Shown here in pieces: positions 56,669-64,000 of a stretch of DNA of 64,000 nt (the stretch's first letter is position 1; each line of letters begins with the position of its first letter). The notes beneath the pieces are model-generated. The model was not told the origin of the DNA. It made no database searches and saw only the letters and a program-made list of their open reading frames with translations. Source of the stretch: Eudoraea adriatica DSM 19308. GTDB taxonomy: Bacteria > Bacteroidota > Bacteroidia > Flavobacteriales > Flavobacteriaceae. The stretch is taken from contig NZ_KB907548.1 in assembly GCF_000382125.1 (NCBI RefSeq), positions 372,001-436,000 on the forward strand. The letters run 5' to 3'. The position numbers and the translations under genes are program-made.

Positions 56669-56722
56669 CTACCTCGCCTGAGTGCAAGTGTAAAAATGAT
56701 GATGTGTATTTTTATTTCTCAT
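56669..56722 (-). CDS. hisL: his operon leader peptide
   Basis: An ATG at 56722 opens a 17-codon peptide, MRNKNTHHHFYTCTQAR, ending in TAG at 56669. Three consecutive His codons (CAT CAT CAT) stand 31 bases upstream of the terminator stem and just in front of hisG. This is the classical arrangement for ribosome-controlled attenuation by charged tRNA-His. A possible promoter is TTTG (56759-56756), 18 bases, TAATTTTA (56737-56730), which would leave almost no leader before the ATG; other -7-like boxes lie further upstream, so the start site is open. Confidence 0.88.
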   Translation of the reverse strand: MRNKNTHHHFYTCTQAR

Positions 56723-56770
56723 TTGCTTGTAAAATTAAAATTTATTTTTATTTCACAAAACTTATTAGAA

Positions 56771-57586
56771 TTAATTATTTCCTAAAATTATAGGCAACCC
56801 ATCTCCCCCTGAACCTATTACAACTACCTTGGAATTAGGAGACTCTGCCATTTTTAAAGTAGCATCTATACCCTTATCCTGTAATATCTTATCCGTTAAA
56901 GACGCACTGAGAATTTTATTAGCATCGGCCTTTCCCTGTGCTTCAATACGTACTTTATCCGCCTCTTTTGCCGCAGTAACTAAACGAAATTCATATTCCA
57001 ATGATTCCTGTTCCTGTTTTAGTTTTCTTTCGATGGCCTCTTTAATCGTTGGAGGAAGGGTAACATCGCGTATTAGAATTTCATTCAATTGTATATACTG
57101 ATCCTCAACTATATTCTTGGTTTCCTCAAAAATCTCTACCTGAATAGCGTCTCTTTTACTGGAGTATAACTGTTCAGGGGTATATCTCCCCACTACGCTA
57201 CGAGCAGCCGATCTTATGGCAGGAAGAAGAATACGCTCTTTATATTGCTCACTTTTTTCCTGATGTAATTTGCCTAAATCAGCATAATCGGGTTGAAACC
57301 ATGCAGATGCATCAAGCTGAATGTCCAATCCATTACTGGAAAGAACTTTCATTTTTTCAAAAACTTCTTGTTGTCTTACTTCATAAACAAAAACTTTATT
57401 CCAGGGCGCAACAATGTGGAAGCCCTCATTAAGAGGAGGCTCATCTGTTACTACGCCATTTCCAAAAGTTCTGTACAGAACCCCTGCTTCACCAGATCCT
57501 ATGGTAACTGCTGATTTGGAAATAAGTATGATCAATAAAATAATTATAAACACTGCGGGCAGTGCTATTTTTGGTAATTTATCCAT
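56771..57586 (-). CDS. prohibitin-like SPFH-domain membrane protein
   Basis: A 271-residue protein with one N-terminal membrane helix (VFIIILLIILISKSAVTIG) followed by the SPFH/Band 7 domain (GVLYRTFGNGVV, GFHIVAPWNKVFVYEVR) and a coiled coil at about 180-240 (IERKLKQEQESLEYEF). It forms membrane-associated rings and often guards protease or membrane quality control. It ends only about 50 bases before the his promoter region, with no visible terminator. Confidence 0.92.
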   Translation of the reverse strand: MDKLPKIALPAVFIIILLIILISKSAVTIGSGEAGVLYRTFGNGVVTDEPPLNEGFHIVAPWNKVFVYEVRQQEVFEKMKVLSSNGLDIQLDASAWFQPDYADLGKLHQEKSEQYKERILLPAIRSAARSVVGRYTPEQLYSSKRDAIQVEIFEETKNIVEDQYIQLNEILIRDVTLPPTIKEAIERKLKQEQESLEYEFRLVTAAKEADKVRIEAQGKADANKILSASLTDKILQDKGIDATLKMAESPNSKVVVIGSGGDGLPIILGNN

Positions 57587-57597
57587 TAGATATAAAA

Positions 57598-59631
57598 TTA
57601 AATTAGTCCGTTATACTTTCTGATAAACCATTCTGCAGCCAATGCTGCAGTAATGATTCCAAGCAGAATTTTAAAATCGATCAAAGATACGACATTTTGC
57701 TTGCTTTTCTGGACTGGTACATACCTATTGTCATTCATCAAGTCCTCAATGATTTGGAAAGTCTGGGAAGGAAAAAAAAGAAATGCCTTGGTACTCTGAG
57801 CCAGCCTGTCCAATTTCCTATAATTGCTCGATAAAAATTGCTGTTCCAGGTCATAGTCCAGAATGGTAAACTTTCCTGATTTTACAAGATCATTATTATT
57901 TACATCCACCGTAAAATTATAATTACCCGGTGGGAGGGTACGGATATCCGCTTCATAATAGCCATCCTTAAGTAGCATTGGTAATTGCCTCCGAATATCG
58001 TTGTCAATACCGTTTAATAATATATTTATGGTTGCGTTGCCGTCAAAAACGAAAGTTTCATCAAAGTATGTAGCCTTTATCGTAGCCTGGTTTAATCCCT
58101 GATATATGTTTTCATACTCTATTGTAAGCCTGCTCCTTGGTTTGGTGTTTGCCAGGAACAAAATGACCTTTGAGATAAAATCATCAAACTTTTTAAATTC
58201 CTGATCTTCACGGAAGCTCTGTACGCGCCATTTCCATATATTTTCACCAAAAAGTACGGCTTCACGGCCTGTATTGGTTTCAAGGACTGCAAAAAGGGGT
58301 TCATTCAAATCTACCCCTTTGATTCGCTGACTCATTATGTTTTCATAAGATGCCGTAATTAACAACTCACCTAAAGTGGTCTCGATTGGGGGGAATTCAG
58401 AGACAACAAAATCAGTGATATCAAAATGGGTAAATCCCTTGTTCAGAACCGGTGTTACCTCTTCTTTCTGATCAAAACTCTTCTTTTGAAAACTCGACTG
58501 AACACGGTTCAGGAACCTCCAATCGGTTTTAGGGCCGGTTATGGTAAAAATATTTGCTCCTTTGCCTTTTATATACTCGTATATTTTTTCGAAAGAAGTA
58601 TCTGGTTGATAGATAATAAAAAGATCAAATTTTTCAAGTTCATTAGGTGTGATAGATGATTTTTCAATAGATACCGTTCGTTGTTCATTACTTTCAATAG
58701 CCTTTTTTAAGGCACCAAGATCGGGGTGCAGTATTTTAGAAATCAATGCAATTTTTGTTTTTTCATCTATGACTTCTATACCTATTTGACGGGTATTATT
58801 GGCAATGTTCCTTTCATTTTCCAATGGGCTAAGGCTAATAGTTATGTTCTTTATTCCAACAGTAGAGGCATCGAGTACTGTGCTGACAATTTGGGAATTC
58901 TCTATCTCATTCAGTTCGAGCTGATTTCTATATAGAGTTTGACCATCTTCAGCAATAGTAAGCACTGTTGAAGCCGCATTTTTACCCTGATAGGAAACAA
59001 AAATTTCGATAGGATATTTATTTTTCAAAAAGGCGTATTTGTTTGTATTTACCTGATCTATTCTGACATCCCTGTAACTGGCAGTATCTCCTATGACTAA
59101 AGGATAAATAGGGAATTTTTGACGTTTTGCATAGAATTCATAATCCTCACCTAAAGTCTGGTTGCCGTCCGTTAACATCAAAACTGCTGTGTTACTTCCG
59201 GCATAAATCTCATTAAGTGATGAAAGTGCTCGCCCAATATTCGTGGCTTTCTCTGAAAATGATAAACTGTCTGAAGTATTTAAGGCAGTTCCAAATGTAA
59301 ATTCTGATAAATTAAACCTTTCTTTTATATCCGTATTATTTCTAATTTGGTCTCTTACTCGTCTTAGTTTTTCCGCATCCTCCACCTGACTGATAGAAGA
59401 AGAATTATCAGACAGGATAATCAGATTAGTTTTCTCTAAAGAGTATTGGTCTTTGGTTATTTTTGGATTTATTAAAAGTAAAAACACAGAAAACAACGCC
59501 ATAAATCTCAAAAAGGAGAGGGTGATATTTAAAAACCCTTTGCCCCTGGTTTTATAGTGGTACTGGTAAATCACCAACACCACTGCCAAAATCGCAGCAA
59601 GTAAAATAAGGAATACTGTTTGTATTTGCAT
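57598..59631 (-). CDS. membrane VWA-domain protein with long periplasmic part
   Basis: A 677-residue protein: two N-terminal membrane helices (about residues 5-25 and 37-57), a VWA domain with DNSSS metal site near 76 and MLTDGNQ near 152, a large beta-rich region (about 190-640) and a C-terminal membrane helix near 650-668. The layout, with terminal membrane helices around a VWA domain, occurs in uncharacterised Bacteroidota proteins near Bat operons. The start at 59631 fits. It precedes the prohibitin-like gene by 11 bases, suggesting an operon. Confidence 0.82.
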   Translation of the reverse strand: MQIQTVFLILLAAILAVVLVIYQYHYKTRGKGFLNITLSFLRFMALFSVFLLLINPKITKDQYSLEKTNLIILSDNSSSISQVEDAEKLRRVRDQIRNNTDIKERFNLSEFTFGTALNTSDSLSFSEKATNIGRALSSLNEIYAGSNTAVLMLTDGNQTLGEDYEFYAKRQKFPIYPLVIGDTASYRDVRIDQVNTNKYAFLKNKYPIEIFVSYQGKNAASTVLTIAEDGQTLYRNQLELNEIENSQIVSTVLDASTVGIKNITISLSPLENERNIANNTRQIGIEVIDEKTKIALISKILHPDLGALKKAIESNEQRTVSIEKSSITPNELEKFDLFIIYQPDTSFEKIYEYIKGKGANIFTITGPKTDWRFLNRVQSSFQKKSFDQKEEVTPVLNKGFTHFDITDFVVSEFPPIETTLGELLITASYENIMSQRIKGVDLNEPLFAVLETNTGREAVLFGENIWKWRVQSFREDQEFKKFDDFISKVILFLANTKPRSRLTIEYENIYQGLNQATIKATYFDETFVFDGNATINILLNGIDNDIRRQLPMLLKDGYYEADIRTLPPGNYNFTVDVNNNDLVKSGKFTILDYDLEQQFLSSNYRKLDRLAQSTKAFLFFPSQTFQIIEDLMNDNRYVPVQKSKQNVVSLIDFKILLGIITAALAAEWFIRKYNGLI

Positions 59632-59717
59632 GAATTTTTTAGATAGGCTTGAAAATCTATAGTATGCCTACGTAATCTTTTATATACAGGATTAACTCTA
59701 GTACCTCATGCCAACAA

Positions 59718-60464
59718 TTAAGTTAGCATTCCACCATCAACATTTATAACCTGTCCGGTAATATAAGACGAAAGATCTGATGCAAGGAATAAACATGCAT
59801 TGGCCACATCTTCCGGCGATCCTCCTCGTTTCAACGGAATTGCCTCTCGCCATCCCTCAACAGTTTTTTCATCTAATTTATCAGTCATTTCGGTTTCAAT
59901 AAATCCGGGAGCAATAGCATTGCACCGAATATTCCTGGAACCTAATTCAAGGGCTACGGATTTTGTAAAGCCAATTATACCAGCTTTGGAAGCAGCATAA
60001 TTTGCCTGTCCTGCATTTCCCTTGACACCAACCACACTACTCATATTTATGATCGATCCTTTACGCTGTTTTAACATGGTGCGTTGTACAGCTTTGGTCA
60101 TATTAAAAACAGATTTTAGGTTTACCTCAATAACCGTATCAAAGTCCTCTTCCCCCATCCTCATTAACAGCTTGTCTCTTGTTATACCTGCATTGTTAAT
60201 TAATATGTCAATCCCTCCAAAATCTTCAAGGACACTTGCAATTAAATCTTCGGAATCTTTAAAACTTGCCGCATTACTTTTATATGCTTTGGCCTTAACT
60301 CCCATTGAGTTAAGCTCTTTTTCAAGCTCAAGAGCCGGGGCTTCACTTGAGCTAAAGGTAAAGGCAACATTGGCCCCATGTTCTGCAAATATACTTGCAA
60401 TACCCATTCCTATACCCCTGCTTGCGCCGGTTATAATAACATTCTTTCCGTCTAATAGTTTCAT
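59718..60464 (-). CDS. fabG: 3-oxoacyl-[acyl-carrier-protein] reductase
   Basis: The 248-residue short-chain dehydrogenase has the NADP site ITGASRGIGMGIA at about 11-23, NNAGITRD, the catalytic Ser in NMSSVVG, the YxxxK motif in NYAASKAGI, and GFIETEMTDKL. It reduces beta-ketoacyl-ACP in fatty-acid elongation. Its length and motifs are typical of FabG. Confidence 0.93.
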   Translation of the reverse strand: MKLLDGKNVIITGASRGIGMGIASIFAEHGANVAFTFSSSEAPALELEKELNSMGVKAKAYKSNAASFKDSEDLIASVLEDFGGIDILINNAGITRDKLLMRMGEEDFDTVIEVNLKSVFNMTKAVQRTMLKQRKGSIINMSSVVGVKGNAGQANYAASKAGIIGFTKSVALELGSRNIRCNAIAPGFIETEMTDKLDEKTVEGWREAIPLKRGGSPEDVANACLFLASDLSSYITGQVINVDGGMLT

Positions 60465-60527
60465 GTCGCTGTTTTATTTACATACTAGTAATCCAAATAT
60501 AAGTTTTGTTTGAGATAAAGGCTAAAA

Positions 60528-60552
60528 AAAATCCCGACTAATTCGGGATTTT
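60528..60552 (-). terminator. intrinsic terminator after sucD
   Basis: On the minus strand AAAATCCCGA pairs with TCGGGATTTT (10 bp) around a 5-base loop, followed by a run of T reaching 60524. It lies 40 bases past the sucD stop. Confidence 0.88.
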
Positions 60553-60592
60553 CCTCTAAGCCAGAGCCTGAATAATTGTACTTTATTCTGAA

Positions 60593-61465
60593 TTATCCAA
60601 CCACTTCTTTTACTTTCTTTCCAATTTCTGCCGGTGAATCCACCACATTAATTCCACATTCGCGCATTATGCGTTTCTTAGCCTGAGCAGTATCATCTGT
60701 TCCTCCCACAATTGCGCCGGCATGCCCCATTGTTCTACCCGCCGGTGCCGTTTCACCTGCAATAAAACCAACTATTGGTTTTTTACTTCCACTGGCTTTG
60801 TACCATTTAGCCGCATCCGCCTCTAATTGCCCACCAATTTCACCTATCATTACCACACATTCTGTTTCAGGGTCATTAATCAATAATTCCACTGCCTCTT
60901 TTGTAGTAGTGCCGATTATAGGATCGCCACCAATTCCAATGGCCGTTGTAATGCCCAATCCTTGTCTAACTACCTGGTCCGCGGCTTCATAAGTTAAAGT
61001 ACCGGATTTAGAAACTATCCCTATACTACCTTTTTTAAATACAAAACCGGGCATAATACCTACTTTGGCCTCTTCCGGAGTAATTACTCCCGGACAATTT
61101 GGACCAATCAGCGTACAATCTTTATGTTTGAGATAGTTATTGGTTTTAACCATATCAGCTACCGGAATGCCCTCAGTGATTGTTATAATTACCTTAATGC
61201 CAGCACTTGCTGCTTCCATAATTGCATCTGCCGCAAATGCAGGTGGTACAAAAATGATTGTAGTATCCGCTCCAACACTTTTCACAGCATCTTCAACCGT
61301 ATTGAAAACAGGTTTTCCGAGGTGTTCCTGACCGCCTTTGCCCGGTGTAACCCCGCCAACTACATTCGTTCCATAGGCTATCATCTGTTCTGAATGAAAA
61401 GTACCTTCACTTCCTGTAAAACCCTGAACAATTATCCTGGAATCTTTATTTACTAATACGCTCAT
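60593..61465 (-). CDS. sucD: succinate-CoA ligase, alpha subunit
   Basis: The 290-residue subunit has the CoA-binding N-terminus (VQGFTGSEGTFHSEQMIAYG for position, then VGGVTPGKGGQEHLG) and the phosphohistidine segment GRTMGHAGAIVGG near 250. It forms succinyl-CoA hydrolysis coupled to ATP or GTP synthesis in the citric acid cycle. The beta subunit gene sucC is not here, so the two subunits are encoded apart. The gene stands alone between two terminator-bounded gaps. Confidence 0.95.
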   Translation of the reverse strand: MSVLVNKDSRIIVQGFTGSEGTFHSEQMIAYGTNVVGGVTPGKGGQEHLGKPVFNTVEDAVKSVGADTTIIFVPPAFAADAIMEAASAGIKVIITITEGIPVADMVKTNNYLKHKDCTLIGPNCPGVITPEEAKVGIMPGFVFKKGSIGIVSKSGTLTYEAADQVVRQGLGITTAIGIGGDPIIGTTTKEAVELLINDPETECVVMIGEIGGQLEADAAKWYKASGSKKPIVGFIAGETAPAGRTMGHAGAIVGGTDDTAQAKKRIMRECGINVVDSPAEIGKKVKEVVG

Positions 61466-61531
61466 AGTTAATTTGTCTTTTGGTTACGCAAAAATATATT
61501 TTTGAAAACTATTTTTAGCAGCTTAGTGCCT

Positions 61532-62467
61532 TTATTGTTTGTTTAAATCTTTCAAAATAGAAGGAAGACTTCGCAAATGGGCCAATTCTCTGAATTTTTC
61601 ACGAGATTCACCTGCCGGACTTCCCAAATAACTTTTTCCTCCTTCAAGAGATCTTCCAATGCCCGCCTGGGCCATTATTACTGCCTTCTTACCTATAGTA
61701 ATACCACTTATTATTCCCACCTGACCCCAAATAGTAACTTCATCCTCAATTACCACACAGCCCGCAATACCTGTTTGTGAAGCAATCAAACACTTTTCCC
61801 CAATCACAGTATCATGTCCTACCTGAATCTGATTATCCAGCTTGCTGCCCTTCTTAATGGTGGTGTCTCCGGTAACACCCCTGTCTATTGAACATAGAGC
61901 ACCAATATCCACATGGTCTTCTATTACAACGCGTCCTCCGGAAAGCAATTTATCAAAACCCTCCGGTCTGTTTTTAAAATAGAAAGCTTCTGCCCCGAGG
62001 ACTGTTCCCGCATGAATGGTAACATGGTCTCCGATAATACAATTATCGTATATGCAGACATTGGGGTGAATTATACAGTGGTCACCTATTACAACATTAT
62101 TTCCAATAAAGACGTTAGGCTGGATATGGGTGTTTTTTCCAATCTTGGCAGATTTGGATATCATCAAATCTGATTTTTGAAATGGTTTAAAGTAGTTTGT
62201 AAGGATATTAAAGTCTCTAAAAGGATCTTCAGAAACCAGTAAGGCCTTGCCAGCGGGGCAATCCACTTTTTTGTTTATTAAAACTACCGTCGCCTTGGAA
62301 TTTAATGCCTTGTCATAATACTTTGGATGGTCAACGAAAACAATATCGCCTTCCTCCACTACATGTATTTCATTCATCCCATATATGGAGAAGTCGTCGG
62401 CCCCAATGTATTCAGAATTGATAATTGCTGCAATTTGTTTTAAAGAATATGGCTTGGGAAATTTCAC
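61532..62467 (-). CDS. LpxD-like UDP-3-O-acylglucosamine N-acyltransferase
   Basis: A 311-residue left-handed beta-helix acyltransferase. Residues 1-100 form the LpxD-type N-terminal domain; hexapeptide repeats follow (NTHIQPNVFIGNNVVIGDHC for position, CIIGDHVTIHAGTVLG), with a short helical C-terminus. The active-site His lies in the DNQIQVGHDTVIG stretch. It is a little shorter than standard LpxD (about 340), so it may be a second LpxD-like acyltransferase near lpxA rather than the only one. It follows efp on the same strand. Confidence 0.85.
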   Translation of the reverse strand: MKFPKPYSLKQIAAIINSEYIGADDFSIYGMNEIHVVEEGDIVFVDHPKYYDKALNSKATVVLINKKVDCPAGKALLVSEDPFRDFNILTNYFKPFQKSDLMISKSAKIGKNTHIQPNVFIGNNVVIGDHCIIHPNVCIYDNCIIGDHVTIHAGTVLGAEAFYFKNRPEGFDKLLSGGRVVIEDHVDIGALCSIDRGVTGDTTIKKGSKLDNQIQVGHDTVIGEKCLIASQTGIAGCVVIEDEVTIWGQVGIISGITIGKKAVIMAQAGIGRSLEGGKSYLGSPAGESREKFRELAHLRSLPSILKDLNKQ

Positions 62468-62561
62468 AAATTAGTTATTCAAATTATCAATATCATACAT
62501 GAATTAAAACTACAAATAAAAATTTATTAATTCCTAAATATCAAGTATTTATGATTATTAG

Positions 62562-63125
62562 TTATTTTGCTCGTTCCATGTAAGAACCTTTTTCGGTATC
62601 AATTTTAATTTTATCTCCCTCATTAATAAAAAGCGGGACATTTACCTTAGCACCAGTCTCAACAACCGCTGGTTTGGAAGCATTTGTGGCTGTGTTTCCT
62701 TTAAGTCCGGGCTCAGTATGTGTAACCTCAAGAATTACACTTGCCGGCATATCAACGGTCAAAGGCATATTATCTTCCGTATTAAACATTATGGTCACAA
62801 TTTCCCCTTCTTTAAGAAGGTCGGGGGCATCCAGTATTTCTTCCTGGAGTGAAATTTGGTTGTAATCGTCTGTATTCATAAAATGATATGTCGTACCGTC
62901 GGAATATAAAAATTGATACGATCTTGTTTCCACGCGCACATCTTCAATTTTATGCCCTGCAGAAAACGTATTATCCAAAACCTTACCGCTGGTAAGACTT
63001 TTAAGTTTTGTACGCACAAAAGCGGGCCCTTTACCCGGTTTTACATGTAAAAACTCAACAATTTTGTAAATATCATTGTTGTACTTAATGCACAATCCTT
63101 TTCTTATATCTGATGTATTTGCCAT
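62562..63125 (-). CDS. efp: translation elongation factor P
   Basis: The 187-residue protein has three beta domains. The modified residue position, in the loop of domain I, is Lys in HVKPGKGPAFVR at about residue 33. It helps ribosomes pass polyproline stretches. It sits between lpxA and the LpxD-like gene, a gene order common in this family. Confidence 0.96.
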   Translation of the reverse strand: MANTSDIRKGLCIKYNNDIYKIVEFLHVKPGKGPAFVRTKLKSLTSGKVLDNTFSAGHKIEDVRVETRSYQFLYSDGTTYHFMNTDDYNQISLQEEILDAPDLLKEGEIVTIMFNTEDNMPLTVDMPASVILEVTHTEPGLKGNTATNASKPAVVETGAKVNVPLFINEGDKIKIDTEKGSYMERAK

Positions 63126-63131
63126 GGATAA

Positions 63132-63917
63132 TTAATTTGTACTAAAATAGCCCTTCATAATTCCTCTTTGGGAATCACGTATAAATTGCAAAATTTCATC
63201 CCTCTCGGGAGTTGCCTCCATTTCTGCTTCAATGATCTGCACGGCCTGCGTGTTGTTATAATTCTTCTGATAAAGTATTCTGTAAATATTTTGTATCTCC
63301 CTGATTTTATCCGAATCGAATCCTCTTCTTCGCAGTCCTACAGAATTTATTCCAACATACGACATTGGTTCTCTTGCACCTTTTACGTAGGGAGGAACAT
63401 CTTTCCGCACCAAAGATCCGCCGGTTACGAACGCATGATTACCAATGGAGACAAACTGATGTACAGCAACCAGACCGGCAAGAATAACGTTGTCGCCAAT
63501 AGTGACATGTCCGGCAAGTGTTGAATTATTGGAGAAAATACAGTTATTGCCAACCAAACAATCATGAGCAATATGGCAATAGGCCATTATCAGGCAGTTT
63601 TTGCCAATCACCGTTTTCATTCTGTCGCGAGTACCTTTATGAATGGTAGCGCACTCTCTGATCGTTGTATTATTACCAATAACCACCGTCGTTTCCTCTC
63701 CATCATATTTCAGATCCTGAGGTGGTGCCGATATTACCGCACCTGGAAAAATATTGCAATTCTTCCCAATTCGGGCACCTTCCATTATAGTAACATTTGA
63801 GCCAATCCAGGTACCATCGCCAATTACCACATTGTTATGGATAGTAGTGAATGGTTCTATAACCACATTTTTTGCAATTTTAGCTCCGGGGTGAACGTAG
63901 GCAAGGGGCTGATTCAT
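63132..63917 (-). CDS. lpxA: acyl-ACP--UDP-N-acetylglucosamine O-acyltransferase
   Basis: A 261-residue hexapeptide-repeat protein with the catalytic His in MAYCHIAHDCLVGNN near residue 125 and the family C-terminal helical region (LRRRGFDSDKIREIQNIYRI for position). It performs the first step of lipid A synthesis. Its start is 1 base after the stop of the lpxC/fabZ fusion gene, so they are co-translated. Confidence 0.95.
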   Translation of the reverse strand: MNQPLAYVHPGAKIAKNVVIEPFTTIHNNVVIGDGTWIGSNVTIMEGARIGKNCNIFPGAVISAPPQDLKYDGEETTVVIGNNTTIRECATIHKGTRDRMKTVIGKNCLIMAYCHIAHDCLVGNNCIFSNNSTLAGHVTIGDNVILAGLVAVHQFVSIGNHAFVTGGSLVRKDVPPYVKGAREPMSYVGINSVGLRRRGFDSDKIREIQNIYRILYQKNYNNTQAVQIIEAEMEATPERDEILQFIRDSQRGIMKGYFSTN

Positions 63918-63918
63918 A

Positions 63919-64000
63919 CTAATCTTGTTGTTTTGTTTTTACGATTTGGGCCATTAATTCCGCTTCTGAAACCAATTTCCCATTAGCATAGGCATAAGCC
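63919..64000 (-). CDS. C-terminus of the LpxC/FabZ fusion protein (partial)
   Basis: Only the last 26 codons are in the window: AYAYANGKLVSEAELMAQIV followed by KTKQQD and TAG at 63919. GKLVSEAELMAQI is the end of a FabZ dehydratase. In Bacteroidota this domain is usually fused behind LpxC and precedes lpxA, as here; the fusion itself is outside the window and is inference. Confidence 0.8.
   Translation of the reverse strand, partial: AYAYANGKLVSEAELMAQIVKTKQQD

Noticed and set aside
1-64000. tRNA, rRNA, CRISPR, insertion sequences or prophage
   Set aside because: No T-loop-like motif with paired stems in any gap, no regularly spaced repeats, no transposase or integrase reading frame, and no flanking inverted repeats were found by eye; a tRNAscan or Rfam search would be decisive.

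Overview
The window looks like chromosomal DNA from a member of the Bacteroidota, most likely a marine Flavobacteriaceae. Support comes from the gene families (DUF5916 outer-membrane protein, DUF6155, short RpoD-type sigma factor, a fused LpxC/FabZ C-terminus next to lpxA and efp, fused HisB and HisIE), the AT-rich intergenic DNA, the lack of strong Shine-Dalgarno sites, and promoters resembling the Bacteroidota TTTG / TAnnTTTG pattern. Most genes are on the minus strand. I saw no rRNA, tRNA, CRISPR array, insertion sequence, integrase or phage gene.

Layout. 1-5k: start of a Tat-exported protein, a DUF5916 outer-membrane protein, an ECF sigma factor with a membrane partner, and an exported amidohydrolase. 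5-13.5k: a tightly packed molybdenum operon. It encodes a two-subunit periplasmic molybdenum hydroxylase, five cofactor genes (moaD, moaA, mobA, a moeB-rhodanese fusion, moeA), and XdhC and MocA-like maturation factors; moaC and moaE are not here. 13.7-25k: a VWA lipoprotein, an amidase/carboxypeptidase pair, pirin, menB, a glycosyltransferase, a DEAD/DEAH helicase with a probable C-terminal frameshift, a hydroxyacid reductase, DUF6155 and rpoD. 25.2-25.6k: a complete small transcription unit (promoter, two related 32- and 33-codon peptide genes, terminator) that standard gene finding would miss. 25.6-35.3k: a six-gene cluster of hybrid kinase, receiver, membrane HEAT protein, processive GT2 synthase, sulfatase-fold membrane transferase and YaiO-like outer-membrane protein, which reads as a regulated surface-polysaccharide system. 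35.4-48.8k: dipeptidase, phosphatidylserine decarboxylase, cysE-cysM, two tandem alpha/beta hydrolases, truA, small membrane proteins and an AAA+/VWA pair. 48.8-56.8k: a full histidine operon hisG-D-C-B-H-A-(DinB)-F-IE, headed by a leader peptide with three consecutive His codons and an intrinsic terminator, i.e. a transcription attenuator. 56.8-64k: prohibitin-like protein, membrane VWA protein, fabG, sucD, an lpxD-like gene, efp, lpxA and the end of lpxC/fabZ.

Most noteworthy: the paired micro-peptide operon at 25.2-25.6 kb, the his attenuator at 56.6-56.7 kb, the out-of-frame extension of the helicase at 20.9-21.0 kb, the TPR-like module shared by the sulfatase-like enzyme and the YaiO-like protein, and the TTTAACAA repeat cluster over the molybdenum operon promoter.
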